From positions 1-11,839 of the forward strand of contig JAOTYV010000135.1 in assembly GCA_029861675.1 (NCBI GenBank): 11,839 nt of DNA. The letters are read 5' to 3'. The number at the start of each line of letters is the position of its first letter. Position 1 is the first letter of the stretch. Shown here in pieces: positions 1 to 6,503 of this stretch. The notes beneath the pieces are model-generated. The model saw nothing but the letters and a program-made list of their open reading frames with translations, had not been told where the DNA came from and ran no database searches. Made by a program: the position numbers and the translations under genes. The DNA is from Alphaproteobacteria bacterium. GTDB taxonomy: Bacteria; Pseudomonadota; Alphaproteobacteria; UBA8366.

Positions 1-1475
1 CGTCCTTCATTGGGCGCAGCCCAAATCCTGCCGTCGTGGCTTTCGATGATCGATTGGCACACCGAGAGGCCGATTCCAAGACCATCAGCCTTGCTGGTGT
101 TGAATGGGAGAAAGAGATTTTCAGCGATTTTATCGGCGATGCCGGGACCCTCGTCGGACACTGAGACCACCACTTCATCCTTGCCGCCGAACGCCGTGGC
201 GATCAGCAAACGTCCCGATCCGGTTTCGAACATCGCGTCGAGGCTATTCCGGACAAAATTAACCAGGACCTGCTGGATTTGGATGCGGTCGATCAAAACT
301 TCCGGAAGATCATCGGCCAATTCGAACTCAACGTCGATACCCGCCGCCACCGCACCGGTTAGAGCGATCGTGCTGGCCTCCCGGACCACCTCGTTGATAT
401 CGTCGTTGAGGCGTTCGGTTTCGCCGCGCGCCGCGAAATCCCGCAGCCGCTTGATGATCTGGCCGGCCCGATATGCTTGCTCCGAGGCCTTGACCATGAA
501 GTCGCGGATCTCCTCCGTCTCGTCGCCAAATTGCGCTTCCAGCATACGGTTGCATGCCTGCAGGTAATTCATGATCGTCGCGAGCGGCTGATTGATTTCA
601 TGCGCCAAACCCGTGGCCATCTCACCCATCACGCTCAGGCGCGACACATGGGTGAATTCCGATTGCAATTCTTGCAAACGCCGGTCGCTCTCGCGAACCG
701 CCTCTTCGACCCTTTTCCGCTCGGACAGGTCGCGCATAAAGCCGGTGAAGATCCTGTCACACCCGGTCGCCACTTCTCCAACCGCCAAATCCAGAGGAAA
801 TTGCTCTCCGTTCTTCTTACGGCCGGTGACCTCGCGCCCGATACCGATGATGCGTTTTTCGCCCGTATCCAAGTAGCGTGCGAGGTATCCATCATGCTCG
901 TCATGGTAGGGGGACGGCATCAGGATCTTTACATTTTGCCCAACCACTTCACGCGCCGAATAGCCGAACAGGCGTTCCGCCGCCGGATTGAAGGAGATGA
1001 TAGACCCATCCGGTTTGATCGTAGCAATCGCATTGGGCGAGGTTTCGAAAGTCGACTTCAGGATGGCCTCGCTGTCCCGCAAGGATGACTCCGAGCGGAT
1101 CTTTTCGGTCAAATCCATGCCGGTTCCGATGACGAAGTCCACGCTGCCGTCCGCATTCCGAGAAATCGTGTTCGACCACGCGATAAAACGCCTGTCGCCC
1201 GCCTTCGTGACCCAGTGATTTTGATATTCGCTCGGTAATTTCCCGCTATACAAATCGGCGAAGACGGACCGCACGGCCTCGATTTCCTCGTCGGGCACAA
1301 GGAAATCCCAGACCGTCCGGCGCAGGACTTCCGACTCTCTATATCCGGTAACCCGTTCGCACGCCGTGTTGAAGCGCGCCACCCGCCCCTCGCGGTCGAG
1401 AAAGATGACAAGCGCGCCGATCGTGTCGAGCAGCTTGTCGTATGCGTCGGACGAAATGCGCGGGTGTTCGGACAT
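1..1475 (-). CDS. fixL: FixL-type heme-PAS oxygen-sensor histidine kinase (partial, C-terminus cut by window edge)
   Basis: Soluble sensor kinase that in known FixL proteins autophosphorylates when oxygen leaves its heme and then phosphorylates FixJ, switching on fixK and the cbb3 oxidase genes. About 491 residues are visible. PAS-A spans roughly 11-125 and PAS-B roughly 135-255. PAS-B has the FixL heme signature: the segment HDGYLARYLDTGEKRIIGIG begins at His194, which aligns by my recollection with the axial His200 of Bradyrhizobium FixL, and Arg200 and Arg214 align with Arg206 and Arg220. The phosphoacceptor is His292 (AHEINQPL). The ATPase has an N-box (Asn406/Asn410), DEGPGI at 441-446, LFLPF at 454-458 and GLGIGL at 465-470. 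No transmembrane segment is seen. The ATG follows AGGAG by about 11 nt. Probably only some 15-20 residues are missing. A FixK-type box lies 96 nt upstream. FixJ is not in the window. Confidence 0.93.
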   Translation of the reverse strand, partial: MSEHPRISSDAYDKLLDTIGALVIFLDREGRVARFNTACERVTGYRESEVLRRTVWDFLVPDEEIEAVRSVFADLYSGKLPSEYQNHWVTKAGDRRFIAWSNTISRNADGSVDFVIGTGMDLTEKIRSESSLRDSEAILKSTFETSPNAIATIKPDGSIISFNPAAERLFGYSAREVVGQNVKILMPSPYHDEHDGYLARYLDTGEKRIIGIGREVTGRKKNGEQFPLDLAVGEVATGCDRIFTGFMRDLSERKRVEEAVRESDRRLQELQSEFTHVSRLSVMGEMATGLAHEINQPLATIMNYLQACNRMLEAQFGDETEEIRDFMVKASEQAYRAGQIIKRLRDFAARGETERLNDDINEVVREASTIALTGAVAAGIDVEFELADDLPEVLIDRIQIQQVLVNFVRNSLDAMFETGSGRLLIATAFGGKDEVVVSVSDEGPGIADKIAENLFLPFNTSKADGLGIGLSVCQSIIESHDGRIWAAPNEG

Positions 1476-1571
1476 CGGCGGATTGTCTCCTAATCGGCGG
1501 CGCGGAACAACGCGACATATCGACTGGTTTCGATGGCCGGGCTGCGGGTCGCCGACTGGACGATGCGCTCA

Positions 1572-1585
1572 TTGATTCGCATCAA
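1572..1585. promoter_or_regulatory. FixK/FNR-type box 1 (TTGAT-TCGC-ATCAA)
   Basis: This is a perfect 5+5 bp palindrome around a 4-nt spacer, an exact match to the known FNR consensus TTGAT-N4-ATCAA. It sits in the divergent gap between fixL (96 nt to its start) and the 60-aa gene (72 nt to its start), so one site could serve both directions. The regulator is inferred to be FixK or an FNR/Anr homologue; none is encoded in the window. Confidence 0.85.
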
Positions 1586-1623
1586 TGCCGGTTTATCGGC
1601 GATCGCCCTTGATGAACCGGAAT

Positions 1624-1637
1624 GTTTCCGCGGAAAC
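1624..1637. repeat. Perfect 14-bp palindrome in leader of the 60-aa gene
   Basis: GTTTCCGCGGAAAC reads identically on both strands and ends 20 nt before the ATG at 1658, just upstream of its AGGA ribosome-binding site. It could be an operator for a second regulator or a short hairpin in the 5' leader. No family is recognised for it. Confidence 0.5.
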
Positions 1638-1657
1638 CAATATCAGGACGCGTGATC

Positions 1658-1840
1658 ATGAACGAAAAACAGATTTCCGACTATGCGCGCCGGTTGCGCG
1701 ATTCGCATGGCGACAAAGCGGAGCTCGTGGCGGCGCAGAAAGCGAAGGATTTCGAAGCCCGCAACAAGGCGGACGATGCGGAGGATTGGAAGCGCATTCG
1801 CGCCGCGCTTCGGGAACTGCGCGACGTGAAGCTCAGCTAA
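1658..1840 (+). CDS. Small charged helical protein of unknown function (60 aa)
   Basis: I do not recognise a function. The 60-residue product starts MNEKQISDYARR and is dense in Lys, Arg, Glu, Asp and Ala (DKAELVAAQKAKDFEAR, then DDAEDWKRIRAALRELRDV). It therefore looks wholly alpha-helical and cytoplasmic, with no signal peptide, membrane segment or cysteine. The ATG at 1658 is chosen over an in-frame ATG at 1622 because AGGA at 1645-1648 lies 9 nt ahead of it, and because the earlier start would overlap the 1624-1637 palindrome. It is the first gene after FixK-type box 1 and is followed on the same strand by the attachment-family gene and ftsH, so it is probably the leader gene of that operon. 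Similar small proteins of this style occur in alphaproteobacteria, from memory. It could be an adaptor or regulator, but nothing here shows it. Confidence 0.75.
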   Translation: MNEKQISDYARRLRDSHGDKAELVAAQKAKDFEARNKADDAEDWKRIRAALRELRDVKLS

Positions 1841-1894
1841 CCGTCCGTACCAATGAGACGCCGGAAAACCGCCCCTGCCGCAGGAACATCCGAA

Positions 1895-1919
1895 TTGCAC
1901 CGCGGCCGGGGCGGCGCAA
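1895..1919 (+). repeat. Imperfect GC-rich hairpin before the attachment-family gene
   Basis: TTGC-A-CCGC pairs with GCGG-C-GCAA across a 7-nt loop, with one mismatch. It lies in the 94-nt gap after the 60-aa gene and ends three bases before the AGGAG ribosome-binding site at 1923-1927. It may be an intra-operon processing or attenuating structure, or chance in GC-rich DNA. Confidence 0.3.
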
Positions 1920-1934
1920 ACCAGGAGACGCGCA

Positions 1935-2378
1935 ATGCCGCGACAATCGACACGATGGGTATTGGTCGCCAACGGCCATAAAGCCTGTATTCTATCGATT
2001 AAAAAGAGGAAAGAAGTATCGCTGATAAAGGAATACGAAACGGATGCGCTGCCGACGCGGGAACTGGTTTCCGACCGGCCCGGCCGCAGTTTCGACCGGC
2101 ATGGCGACGGTCGCCATGCTATGGAGCCGCCGACCGATGCACACCGCCAGGCCAGGGAAACCTTTCTCATCGACGTCGCGGGGTTTCTCGATCAGGAACG
2201 GCGTCAGAACCACTATCAGCAGCTCATTGTCATCGCCGCGCCGGCGGCGCTCGGCGTGCTCCGCAAGCACTTGTCCAAGGCGGTACACGAAGCGGTTGTC
2301 CGGGAAATTCCCGCAGACCTTACCCAATATCGATTCGACGAGTTGCCGGCCTATCTTGAAAAACTCGAAGGACGATGA
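1935..2378 (+). CDS. Host attachment protein family (PF10116-like)
   Basis: This is a cytoplasmic-looking 147-aa protein of the family annotated as 'required for attachment to host cells'. The name comes from agrobacterial work, and most members have no tested role. Family features are visible in order: an N-terminal strand WVLVANGHKACIL (8-20), ELVSDRPGRSFDRHGDGRHA (43-62), a segment DAHRQARETFLIDVAGFL (68-85), the core strand LIVIAAPAALGVLRKHL (97-113), and AVHEAVVREIPADLTQY (116-132) leading to ELPAYLEKL at the end. The length is typical of the family. No signal peptide is present. AGGAG at 1923-1927 sits 7 nt before the ATG. It lies 94 nt after the 60-aa gene and 53 nt before ftsH on the same strand, so it is likely co-transcribed from FixK-type box 1. 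The family often sits with stress genes, so a stress role is as plausible as attachment; this is inference. Confidence 0.85.
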   Translation: MPRQSTRWVLVANGHKACILSIKKRKEVSLIKEYETDALPTRELVSDRPGRSFDRHGDGRHAMEPPTDAHRQARETFLIDVAGFLDQERRQNHYQQLIVIAAPAALGVLRKHLSKAVHEAVVREIPADLTQYRFDELPAYLEKLEGR

Positions 2379-2431
2379 ATTCGACCCTGGTTCCAACCGA
2401 AAATAACAGAGATTAAGGCAACGCCCGCTGC

Positions 2432-4294
2432 ATGGATAAAAAAATTCATCTGAACGTTTGGTATTTTCTGTTCGCGCTGCTCGCGATCGTTTTCGTCCGC
2501 AACTGGTGGGCCGAGAGTCAGCAGGTTGAAACGATTCCGTATAGCCAGTTTCAGAATCTTCTGATGTCAAATCAGATCGAAAAAATCGCGATCGCCGACA
2601 GATATGTGCGCGGGACATTGCGGACGCCGCTGCCGGACGGCCGCCGCCAGATTTTTACCTTGCGGGTCGACCCGGATTTCGCGAAGGATCTCGCGCAATA
2701 CGACGTCACCTATACGGCGATTGTCGAAAACAAGTTCTTCTCCAATCTGCTGTCATGGGTCCTGCCGGTGCTGTTTTTCTTCGGCATCTGGTATTTCGTC
2801 ATGCGCCGCTTTGCGACGCAGCAAGGTCTCGGCGGCATGATGTCCGTCGGCAAGAGCAAGGCCAAGGTTTATGTCGAAACCGACACCAAGGTGACCTTTG
2901 ACGATGTCGCCGGCGTGGATGAGGCGAAGGAGGAGTTGAAGGAAATTGTGGATTTCCTCAAGGACCCGACGACCTATGGCCGGCTCGGCGCTCGCATCCC
3001 GAAGGGTATTCTGCTGGTTGGGCCGCCCGGTACTGGGAAGACCCTGTTCGCCCGGGCCGTCGCCGGCGAGGCAGGCGTGCCGTTCTTTTCGATCATCGGC
3101 TCGGAATTCGTTGAAATGTTCGTTGGTCTCGGCGCCGCCCGCGTCCGCGATCTCTTCGAACAGGCGCGGAAAAGCGCGCCCTGCATCATCTTCATCGACG
3201 AATTGGACGCGCTCGGGCGTGCCCGCGGCGCGGGACCGATGGGCGGCGGCGCCGATGAAAAGGAACAAACCTTGAATCAGCTCTTGAGCGAGCTCGACGG
3301 ATTCGATTCGAGTTCGGGCGTCGTACTGCTTTCGGCGACGAACCGTCCGGAAATTCTGGACCCCGCCTTGCTACGCGCGGGCCGTTTCGATCGGCAGGTG
3401 CTCGTCGATCGTCCGGACCGGGCCGGCCGGGTGGCGATCCTCAAGGTACACATGCGGAAGATCGAGATCGACGACGAGGTTGACCGGGAACAAATCGCCG
3501 CCCTGACCCCGGGATTTACCGGCGCCGATCTGGCCAATTTGGTCAACGAAGCCGCAATTCTGGCAACCCGGCGGACGGGCAGCACCGTCACGATGGACGA
3601 CTTCACCGGTGCGATCGAGCGGATCGTCGCCGGGCTGGAAAAGAAGAGCCGGGTCATCAATCCCATGGAACGCCGGGTAATCGCCTATCATGAGCTGGGC
3701 CACGCCTTCGTCGCGATCTGCCTCGCCGACAGCGACCGGGTCCATAAGGTGTCGATCATTCCGCGCGGCGTCGGCGCGTTGGGATACACGATCCAGCGGC
3801 CGACCGAGGATCGATACTTGATGTCGCGGTCGGAATTGGAGAACAAGATTGCGGTTCTGCTTGGGGGCCGCGCGGCGGAATCGCTGTTTTTCGGCGAGAT
3901 TTCGACCGGCGCGGCGGATGATTTGAGCAAGGCCACCGACATCGCCCGCAATATGGCGACACGTTATGGCATGGATGAAACGCTTGGCCAGGCAACATAC
4001 GCGGAAGAAACGCCGCAATTCCTGTTGCCGATGCAGTATCCGACGACGACCGGTGCGGTCCTCAGCGAGGAAACCAAACAGGGGATCGACCGTGCGGTCC
4101 GAAATCTGATTGCCTCGGCCTTCGACCGCGCGCGGAAAATCCTCGACCAGCATCGCGACCGGCTGGAGGCGGCGGCGATCCTGCTGCTGGACAAGGAAAC
4201 GCTTCAGGAAGAAGACCTCAAGGTGATCGCCCGCGATCTGGGCCGGCCGCCGGAAGACCCCGCCGCATCCGGGCCGGCCCGCGCGGCGGGGTAA
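2432..4294 (+). CDS. ftsH: ATP-dependent zinc metalloprotease FtsH, accessory type
   Basis: Membrane-anchored AAA+ protease that extracts and degrades damaged or unassembled proteins. The 620 residues show a first membrane helix (about 9-22), a periplasmic part, and a second helix (about 103-124). The AAA domain has Walker A GPPGTGKT (197-204), pore motif around F230-V231-G232, Walker [10 protein letters not shown] (252-260) and second region of homology [20 protein letters not shown] (302-321). The protease has HELGH (420-424) with Asp497 as likely third zinc ligand. All catalytic residues are intact. It has [17 protein letters not shown] where housekeeping FtsH usually reads LLRPGRFDRQV(V/T)V..PD, and it lacks the usual tilS/folP neighbours, so it is probably a second, stress-related FtsH rather than the essential copy. 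The ATG is the only start after an in-frame TAA at 2414, and its ribosome-binding site is weak (AAGG, 13 nt away). It ends 24 nt from a convergent gene. Confidence 0.95.
   Translation: MDKKIHLNVWYFLFALLAIVFVRNWWAESQQVETIPYSQFQNLLMSNQIEKIAIADRYVRGTLRTPLPDGRRQIFTLRVDPDFAKDLAQYDVTYTAIVENKFFSNLLSWVLPVLFFFGIWYFVMRRFATQQGLGGMMSVGKSKAKVYVETDTKVTFDDVAGVDEAKEELKEIVDFLKDPTTYGRLGARIPKGILLVGPPGTGKTLFARAVAGEAGVPFFSIIGSEFVEMFVGLGAARVRDLFEQARKSAPCIIFIDELDALGRARGAGPMGGGADEKEQTLNQLLSELDGFDSSSGVVLLSATNRPEILDPALLRAGRFDRQVLVDRPDRAGRVAILKVHMRKIEIDDEVDREQIAALTPGFTGADLANLVNEAAILATRRTGSTVTMDDFTGAIERIVAGLEKKSRVINPMERRVIAYHELGHAFVAICLADSDRVHKVSIIPRGVGALGYTIQRPTEDRYLMSRSELENKIAVLLGGRAAESLFFGEISTGAADDLSKATDIARNMATRYGMDETLGQATYAEETPQFLLPMQYPTTTGAVLSEETKQGIDRAVRNLIASAFDRARKILDQHRDRLEAAAILLLDKETLQEEDLKVIARDLGRPPEDPAASGPARAAG
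4258..4291 (+). terminator. GC-rich hairpin at the 3' end of ftsH
   Basis: CCCCGCCGC (4258-4266) pairs perfectly with GCGGCGGGG (4283-4291), and the loop itself contains the palindrome GGGCCGGCCC. The second arm abuts the ftsH stop codon. No T-run follows, so it may end transcription by another route, protect the 3' end, or simply reflect GC-rich coding for the Pro/Ala/Gly tail. Confidence 0.35.
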
Positions 4295-4318
4295 TGTCCG
4301 CTCGACGTTCAATCCAAA

Positions 4319-4678
4319 TTAGCGAACGAAGACGACCCGAAACGTGCGCTGGACACCGTCATGCTCGGTGATGGAGATATATTCGCCCGGCGCGATTTTA
4401 TGATCGCCGAGCCGAAACATCGGCTCATCATCCGTCTCCGTCGTCGGGTCGTAGGAGAACACCCAACGGTCGCCCTGCCGCTCAATCAATCCGTTCTCGT
4501 CCGCTTCGCCCTCCCAAAATCGCCGAACCGTGCAATCCTCCTTCACCTTCGCCCACGCCGCCGCGTCGAATGTTCCGTCCGATTGCAGGGGAATGTTGAA
4601 TTCATAGCCGCAATGAATGCTGCCGCTGGGATGGTCAGGCGTCCGGGCTAGTTCCAAGCGTACGTGGCGCAACGTCAT
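4319..4678 (-). CDS. Conserved hypothetical protein (119 aa)
   Basis: I do not recognise a function. The 119-aa product begins MTLRHVRLELARTPDHPSGS and continues with CGYEFNIPLQSDGTFDAAAW, CTVRRFWEGEADENGL, WVFSYDPTTETDDEPMFRLG and a last strand EHDGVQRTFRVVFVR. The composition suggests a small beta-rich soluble protein with no signal peptide or membrane segment. I recall similar alphaproteobacterial hypothetical proteins sharing the PDHP, GYEF, VRRFW and PGEY(V/I)SI elements. The ATG is preceded by AGGA with a 9-nt spacer. It starts 46 nt after the universal stress gene ends, on the same strand, so the two are probably one transcription unit. Its stop lies 24 nt from the convergent ftsH stop. 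A role in the low-oxygen or stress response is suggested only by this position. Confidence 0.8.
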   Translation of the reverse strand: MTLRHVRLELARTPDHPSGSIHCGYEFNIPLQSDGTFDAAAWAKVKEDCTVRRFWEGEADENGLIERQGDRWVFSYDPTTETDDEPMFRLGDHKIAPGEYISITEHDGVQRTFRVVFVR

Positions 4679-4724
4679 GGTCGAGTGTCCTTTGCGTTTC
4701 GGAATAATTCTTCAATTCGGCGGA

Positions 4725-5591
4725 TCAATGTGCCGCGAAAATTGGCGGATGGTCTTCTTTCAGCATATGCCGGGTAACGCCCCCGAGCACCAGTTCCCGC
4801 AACCTGGAATGTCCGTAGGCACCCATTACCAACAAATCCGCTTCGTTGCGCCGGACTTCCGTGAGAAGCGCCTCGCCGATGAGCCGTTCATCGGGCTCGA
4901 ATGTCGCCAATGTCGCGGTGATGCCGTGCCAGGATAGATATCGCGTGAGACCGGTTTGCGCCGGTTCCGGTCCGGTATCCTCGTTCACGCTCAGGATGTG
5001 AACCTGATCCGCCCGCGACAGCAGGGGGAGCGCCGCATCCACCGCGCGCGCGGCTTCGGCACTGCCATTCCACAGGATGTCAATCCGTTTGCCGATGCCG
5101 TCGACCGGTTCCGCGGTCCCCAGCAGCGCGGGACGGCCCGTATCGAAGATAGCCTTTTCAATCGCCGTATCGTGTGCCGCGCCGGTTTCATCGGATCCCG
5201 GCCCCAGAATTACCAGGTCGTAGACCCGGCCCGCGCCCGCGACCAAATCGGCTTCATTCCCTGTCTGCTCCCGCCAACTCGCGGTAACATGGTCGAGGCC
5301 ATCGGGCGTATCGAGCATGGGAATATTTTTTTGTTCCACCCACGCGTCGAACGCTTTGCGGGCGACCTCCGAACGGGCCGCGTTCTCCTCCTCCGCCGCC
5401 TCGATGATCCGGCTGTATACGTCGATCGACATGGCATCGCCGGTGTAGCTGACGTAGCTCATCGGATCGCTGCGCACATGAAACACATCGACATGCGCGT
5501 CGAACTTTCCGGCGATTTGATCCACCACCGACATCGTCGCCGTATCTGTGCCAGTTCCGGTCAAGACGGCAAGAATGGATTTGTAGGTCAT
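4725..5591 (-). CDS. Universal stress protein, tandem UspA domains
   Basis: Cytoplasmic stress-survival protein made of two Usp folds in one chain (288 aa). The first spans about 1-145, opening MTYKSILAVLTGTGTD and containing DLVILGPGSDETG (125-137). The second spans about 165-288, with RIDILWNGSAEAARAVDAAL (169-188) and the ATP-site region LLVMGAYGHSRLRELVLGG (253-271). In that motif the usual G-2x-G-9x-G-(S/T) reads G257-2x-G260-9x-G270-G271, so the small hydroxyl residue is replaced by Gly and nucleotide binding is not assured. I chose the ATG at 5591 because GGGGA precedes it closely; a longer frame starting at 5639 adds 16 residues outside the Usp fold. A FixK-type box is 95 nt upstream, and the 119-aa gene follows. 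Universal stress genes under FNR/Anr control are known in proteobacteria. Confidence 0.92.
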   Translation of the reverse strand: MTYKSILAVLTGTGTDTATMSVVDQIAGKFDAHVDVFHVRSDPMSYVSYTGDAMSIDVYSRIIEAAEEENAARSEVARKAFDAWVEQKNIPMLDTPDGLDHVTASWREQTGNEADLVAGAGRVYDLVILGPGSDETGAAHDTAIEKAIFDTGRPALLGTAEPVDGIGKRIDILWNGSAEAARAVDAALPLLSRADQVHILSVNEDTGPEPAQTGLTRYLSWHGITATLATFEPDERLIGEALLTEVRRNEADLLVMGAYGHSRLRELVLGGVTRHMLKEDHPPIFAAH

Positions 5592-5663
5592 TCCGTATCC
5601 CCACTGCTGTTCACAAATTGGACGGCGAAGACCCGTCAATGATTAAACGATGATTTTAAGTAT

Positions 5664-5677
5664 CGGCAAAATTGCCG
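5664..5677. repeat. 14-bp inverted repeat in the usp promoter region
   Basis: CGGCAA-AA-TTGCCG lies between FixK-type box 2 and the usp start, nine bases from the box. Its place downstream of the activator site would suit an operator overlapping the core promoter. Chance is also possible. Confidence 0.3.
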
Positions 5678-5686
5678 GCGGCATCA

Positions 5687-5700
5687 TTGACGTGAATCAA
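5687..5700. promoter_or_regulatory. FixK/FNR-type box 2 (TTGAC-GTGA-ATCAA)
   Basis: It matches TTGAY-N4-ATCAA and lies 95 nt before the universal stress gene start. The neighbour on the other side (hsp20) ends toward it, so only the usp unit can be served. Confidence 0.82.
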
Positions 5701-5714
5701 ATTATGCGACGCTA

Positions 5715-5748
5715 TTGGCCCGCTGTACCGATAGGCACAGCGGGCCAA
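5715..5748 (-). terminator. Strong hairpin downstream of hsp20
   Basis: A perfect 12-bp stem, TTGGCCCGCTGT with ACAGCGGGCCAA, encloses a 10-nt loop and starts 31 nt after the hsp20 stop. It is the strongest hairpin I found in the window and separates hsp20 from the usp promoter. No T-run follows on the minus strand, so it may be an atypical terminator or a 3'-end stabiliser. Confidence 0.6.
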
Positions 5749-5779
5749 AGTTGAAAGGGGAATCATCCGATAACGGGCG

Positions 5780-6298
5780 TTATTTCGATTGAATGGGAAC
5801 CCGCTTTTCCTTCGCCGCGGATTTCGGATCCTTCGGCAACTCGATCGTCACGACGCCATTGGCGAATTTCGCGCGAACTTTTCCCGCCTTCACGGAATCC
5901 GGCAGCCGGAAGGAACGCATGAAGGAGCCGTAACTCCGCTCCTTCATATAGAAGTTCTTTTTTTCTTCCTTGCGCTCGGACTTCTTCTCGCCCTTGAGCG
6001 TCAGGAGATCGTCTTTGATGGTCAATGAAATATCTTTTTCATCGACCCCGGGCACTTCGGCCGCGATTTCAAATTTATCGTCCTCCTCGGTCACATCGAC
6101 TCGCAGCTGTACGGCTGCGTCTCCGCCACCGGAACCCGCAAACGGTCCCACCTCCAGCGCGCTCGACCGGAACGGCCAATTGCTGAACATGCGATCGAAC
6201 GCGACGTCGATGTCGTCGCGCAATAGGCCCAGCGGACGAAAGACCGGATCGCTGACGTTGCGACCCTTTTCAGTTTCAACATTCAATTCCTTGGCCAT
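5780..6298 (-). CDS. Small heat shock protein, Hsp20/alpha-crystallin family
   Basis: ATP-independent holdase chaperone that forms oligomers and keeps unfolding proteins soluble. The 172-aa product has a variable N-terminal arm (1-62, with RPLGLLRDDIDVAFDRMFSN at 21-40 and a Gly-rich linker GSGGG), an alpha-crystallin domain from about 63 to 158 (RVDVTEEDDKFEIAAEVPGV at 66-85, GEKKSERKEEKKNFYMKERS at 103-122), the family motif AKFANGVVTIELPK (143-156), and a C-terminal V-P-I motif in RVPIQSK that normally drives oligomer assembly. The domain is complete. The ATG at 6298 is chosen because GGAG lies 8 nt upstream; a longer frame from a TTG at 6376 would begin inside a FixK-type box and is unlikely. 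That box lies 64 nt upstream. No heat-shock (ROSE or CIRCE) element was seen in the leader, which fits control by oxygen. Confidence 0.95.
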   Translation of the reverse strand: MAKELNVETEKGRNVSDPVFRPLGLLRDDIDVAFDRMFSNWPFRSSALEVGPFAGSGGGDAAVQLRVDVTEEDDKFEIAAEVPGVDEKDISLTIKDDLLTLKGEKKSERKEEKKNFYMKERSYGSFMRSFRLPDSVKAGKVRAKFANGVVTIELPKDPKSAAKEKRVPIQSK

Positions 6299-6362
6299 GT
6301 CATTCACTCCATCATGATTCCAACGCCTCTTGGCAAAATGCAGCGGCTCTCCGGCCGGCACA

Positions 6363-6376
6363 TTGATGTGGGTCAA
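6363..6376. promoter_or_regulatory. FixK/FNR-type box 3 (TTGAT-GTGG-GTCAA)
   Basis: It matches TTGAY-N4-RTCAA; read on the minus strand it is TTGAC-CCAC-ATCAA. It lies 64 nt before the hsp20 start at 6298 and 70 bp from box 4, which faces the divergent gene. Confidence 0.82.
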
Positions 6377-6432
6377 AATTTTGCCGTTCCGACGCCGAAA
6401 AATCCGATCGCCAAATCGGCCGCGCCCTTTGC

Positions 6433-6446
6433 TTGATGCACATCAG
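6433..6446. promoter_or_regulatory. FixK/FNR-type box 4 (TTGAT-GCAC-ATCAG)
   Basis: It has one mismatch to TTGAT-N4-ATCAA, at the last base. It lies 57 nt before the L,D-transpeptidase start at 6504. Together with box 3 it makes the only intergenic gap in the window with two such sites, one for each divergent gene. Confidence 0.72.
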
Positions 6447-6503
6447 TGACCAAACCAACGCCCTTTGAGTGCATGGCATCATTCGGACAGCGCAGGACGT
6501 CAC

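Noticed and set aside
1606..1614. TTGAT half-site near 1610 and TTGATT near 6600
   Set aside because: Neither has a matching ATCAA-like half at the right 4-nt spacing, and the second is inside the transpeptidase coding region.
3371..4312. A 313-codon open frame on the minus strand opposite ftsH
   Set aside because: It lies wholly under the FtsH protease region, has no good start context and shows low-complexity Arg-rich translation.
4956..5642. A 228-codon plus-strand frame opposite the universal stress gene
   Set aside because: It is the complement of a clear tandem Usp gene and runs into its promoter region; no family features are seen.
2432..6298. Possible transmissible stress-tolerance island (FtsH plus Hsp20)
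   Set aside because: Those islands typically also carry ClpG, YfdX, HdeD, thioredoxin and similar genes. None is present here, and no integrase, tRNA or direct-repeat boundary was seen.
6299..6376. N-terminal extension of Hsp20 from a TTG at 6376
   Set aside because: It would start inside FixK-type box 3 and has a worse ribosome-binding context than the ATG at 6298, which has GGAG 8 nt upstream.
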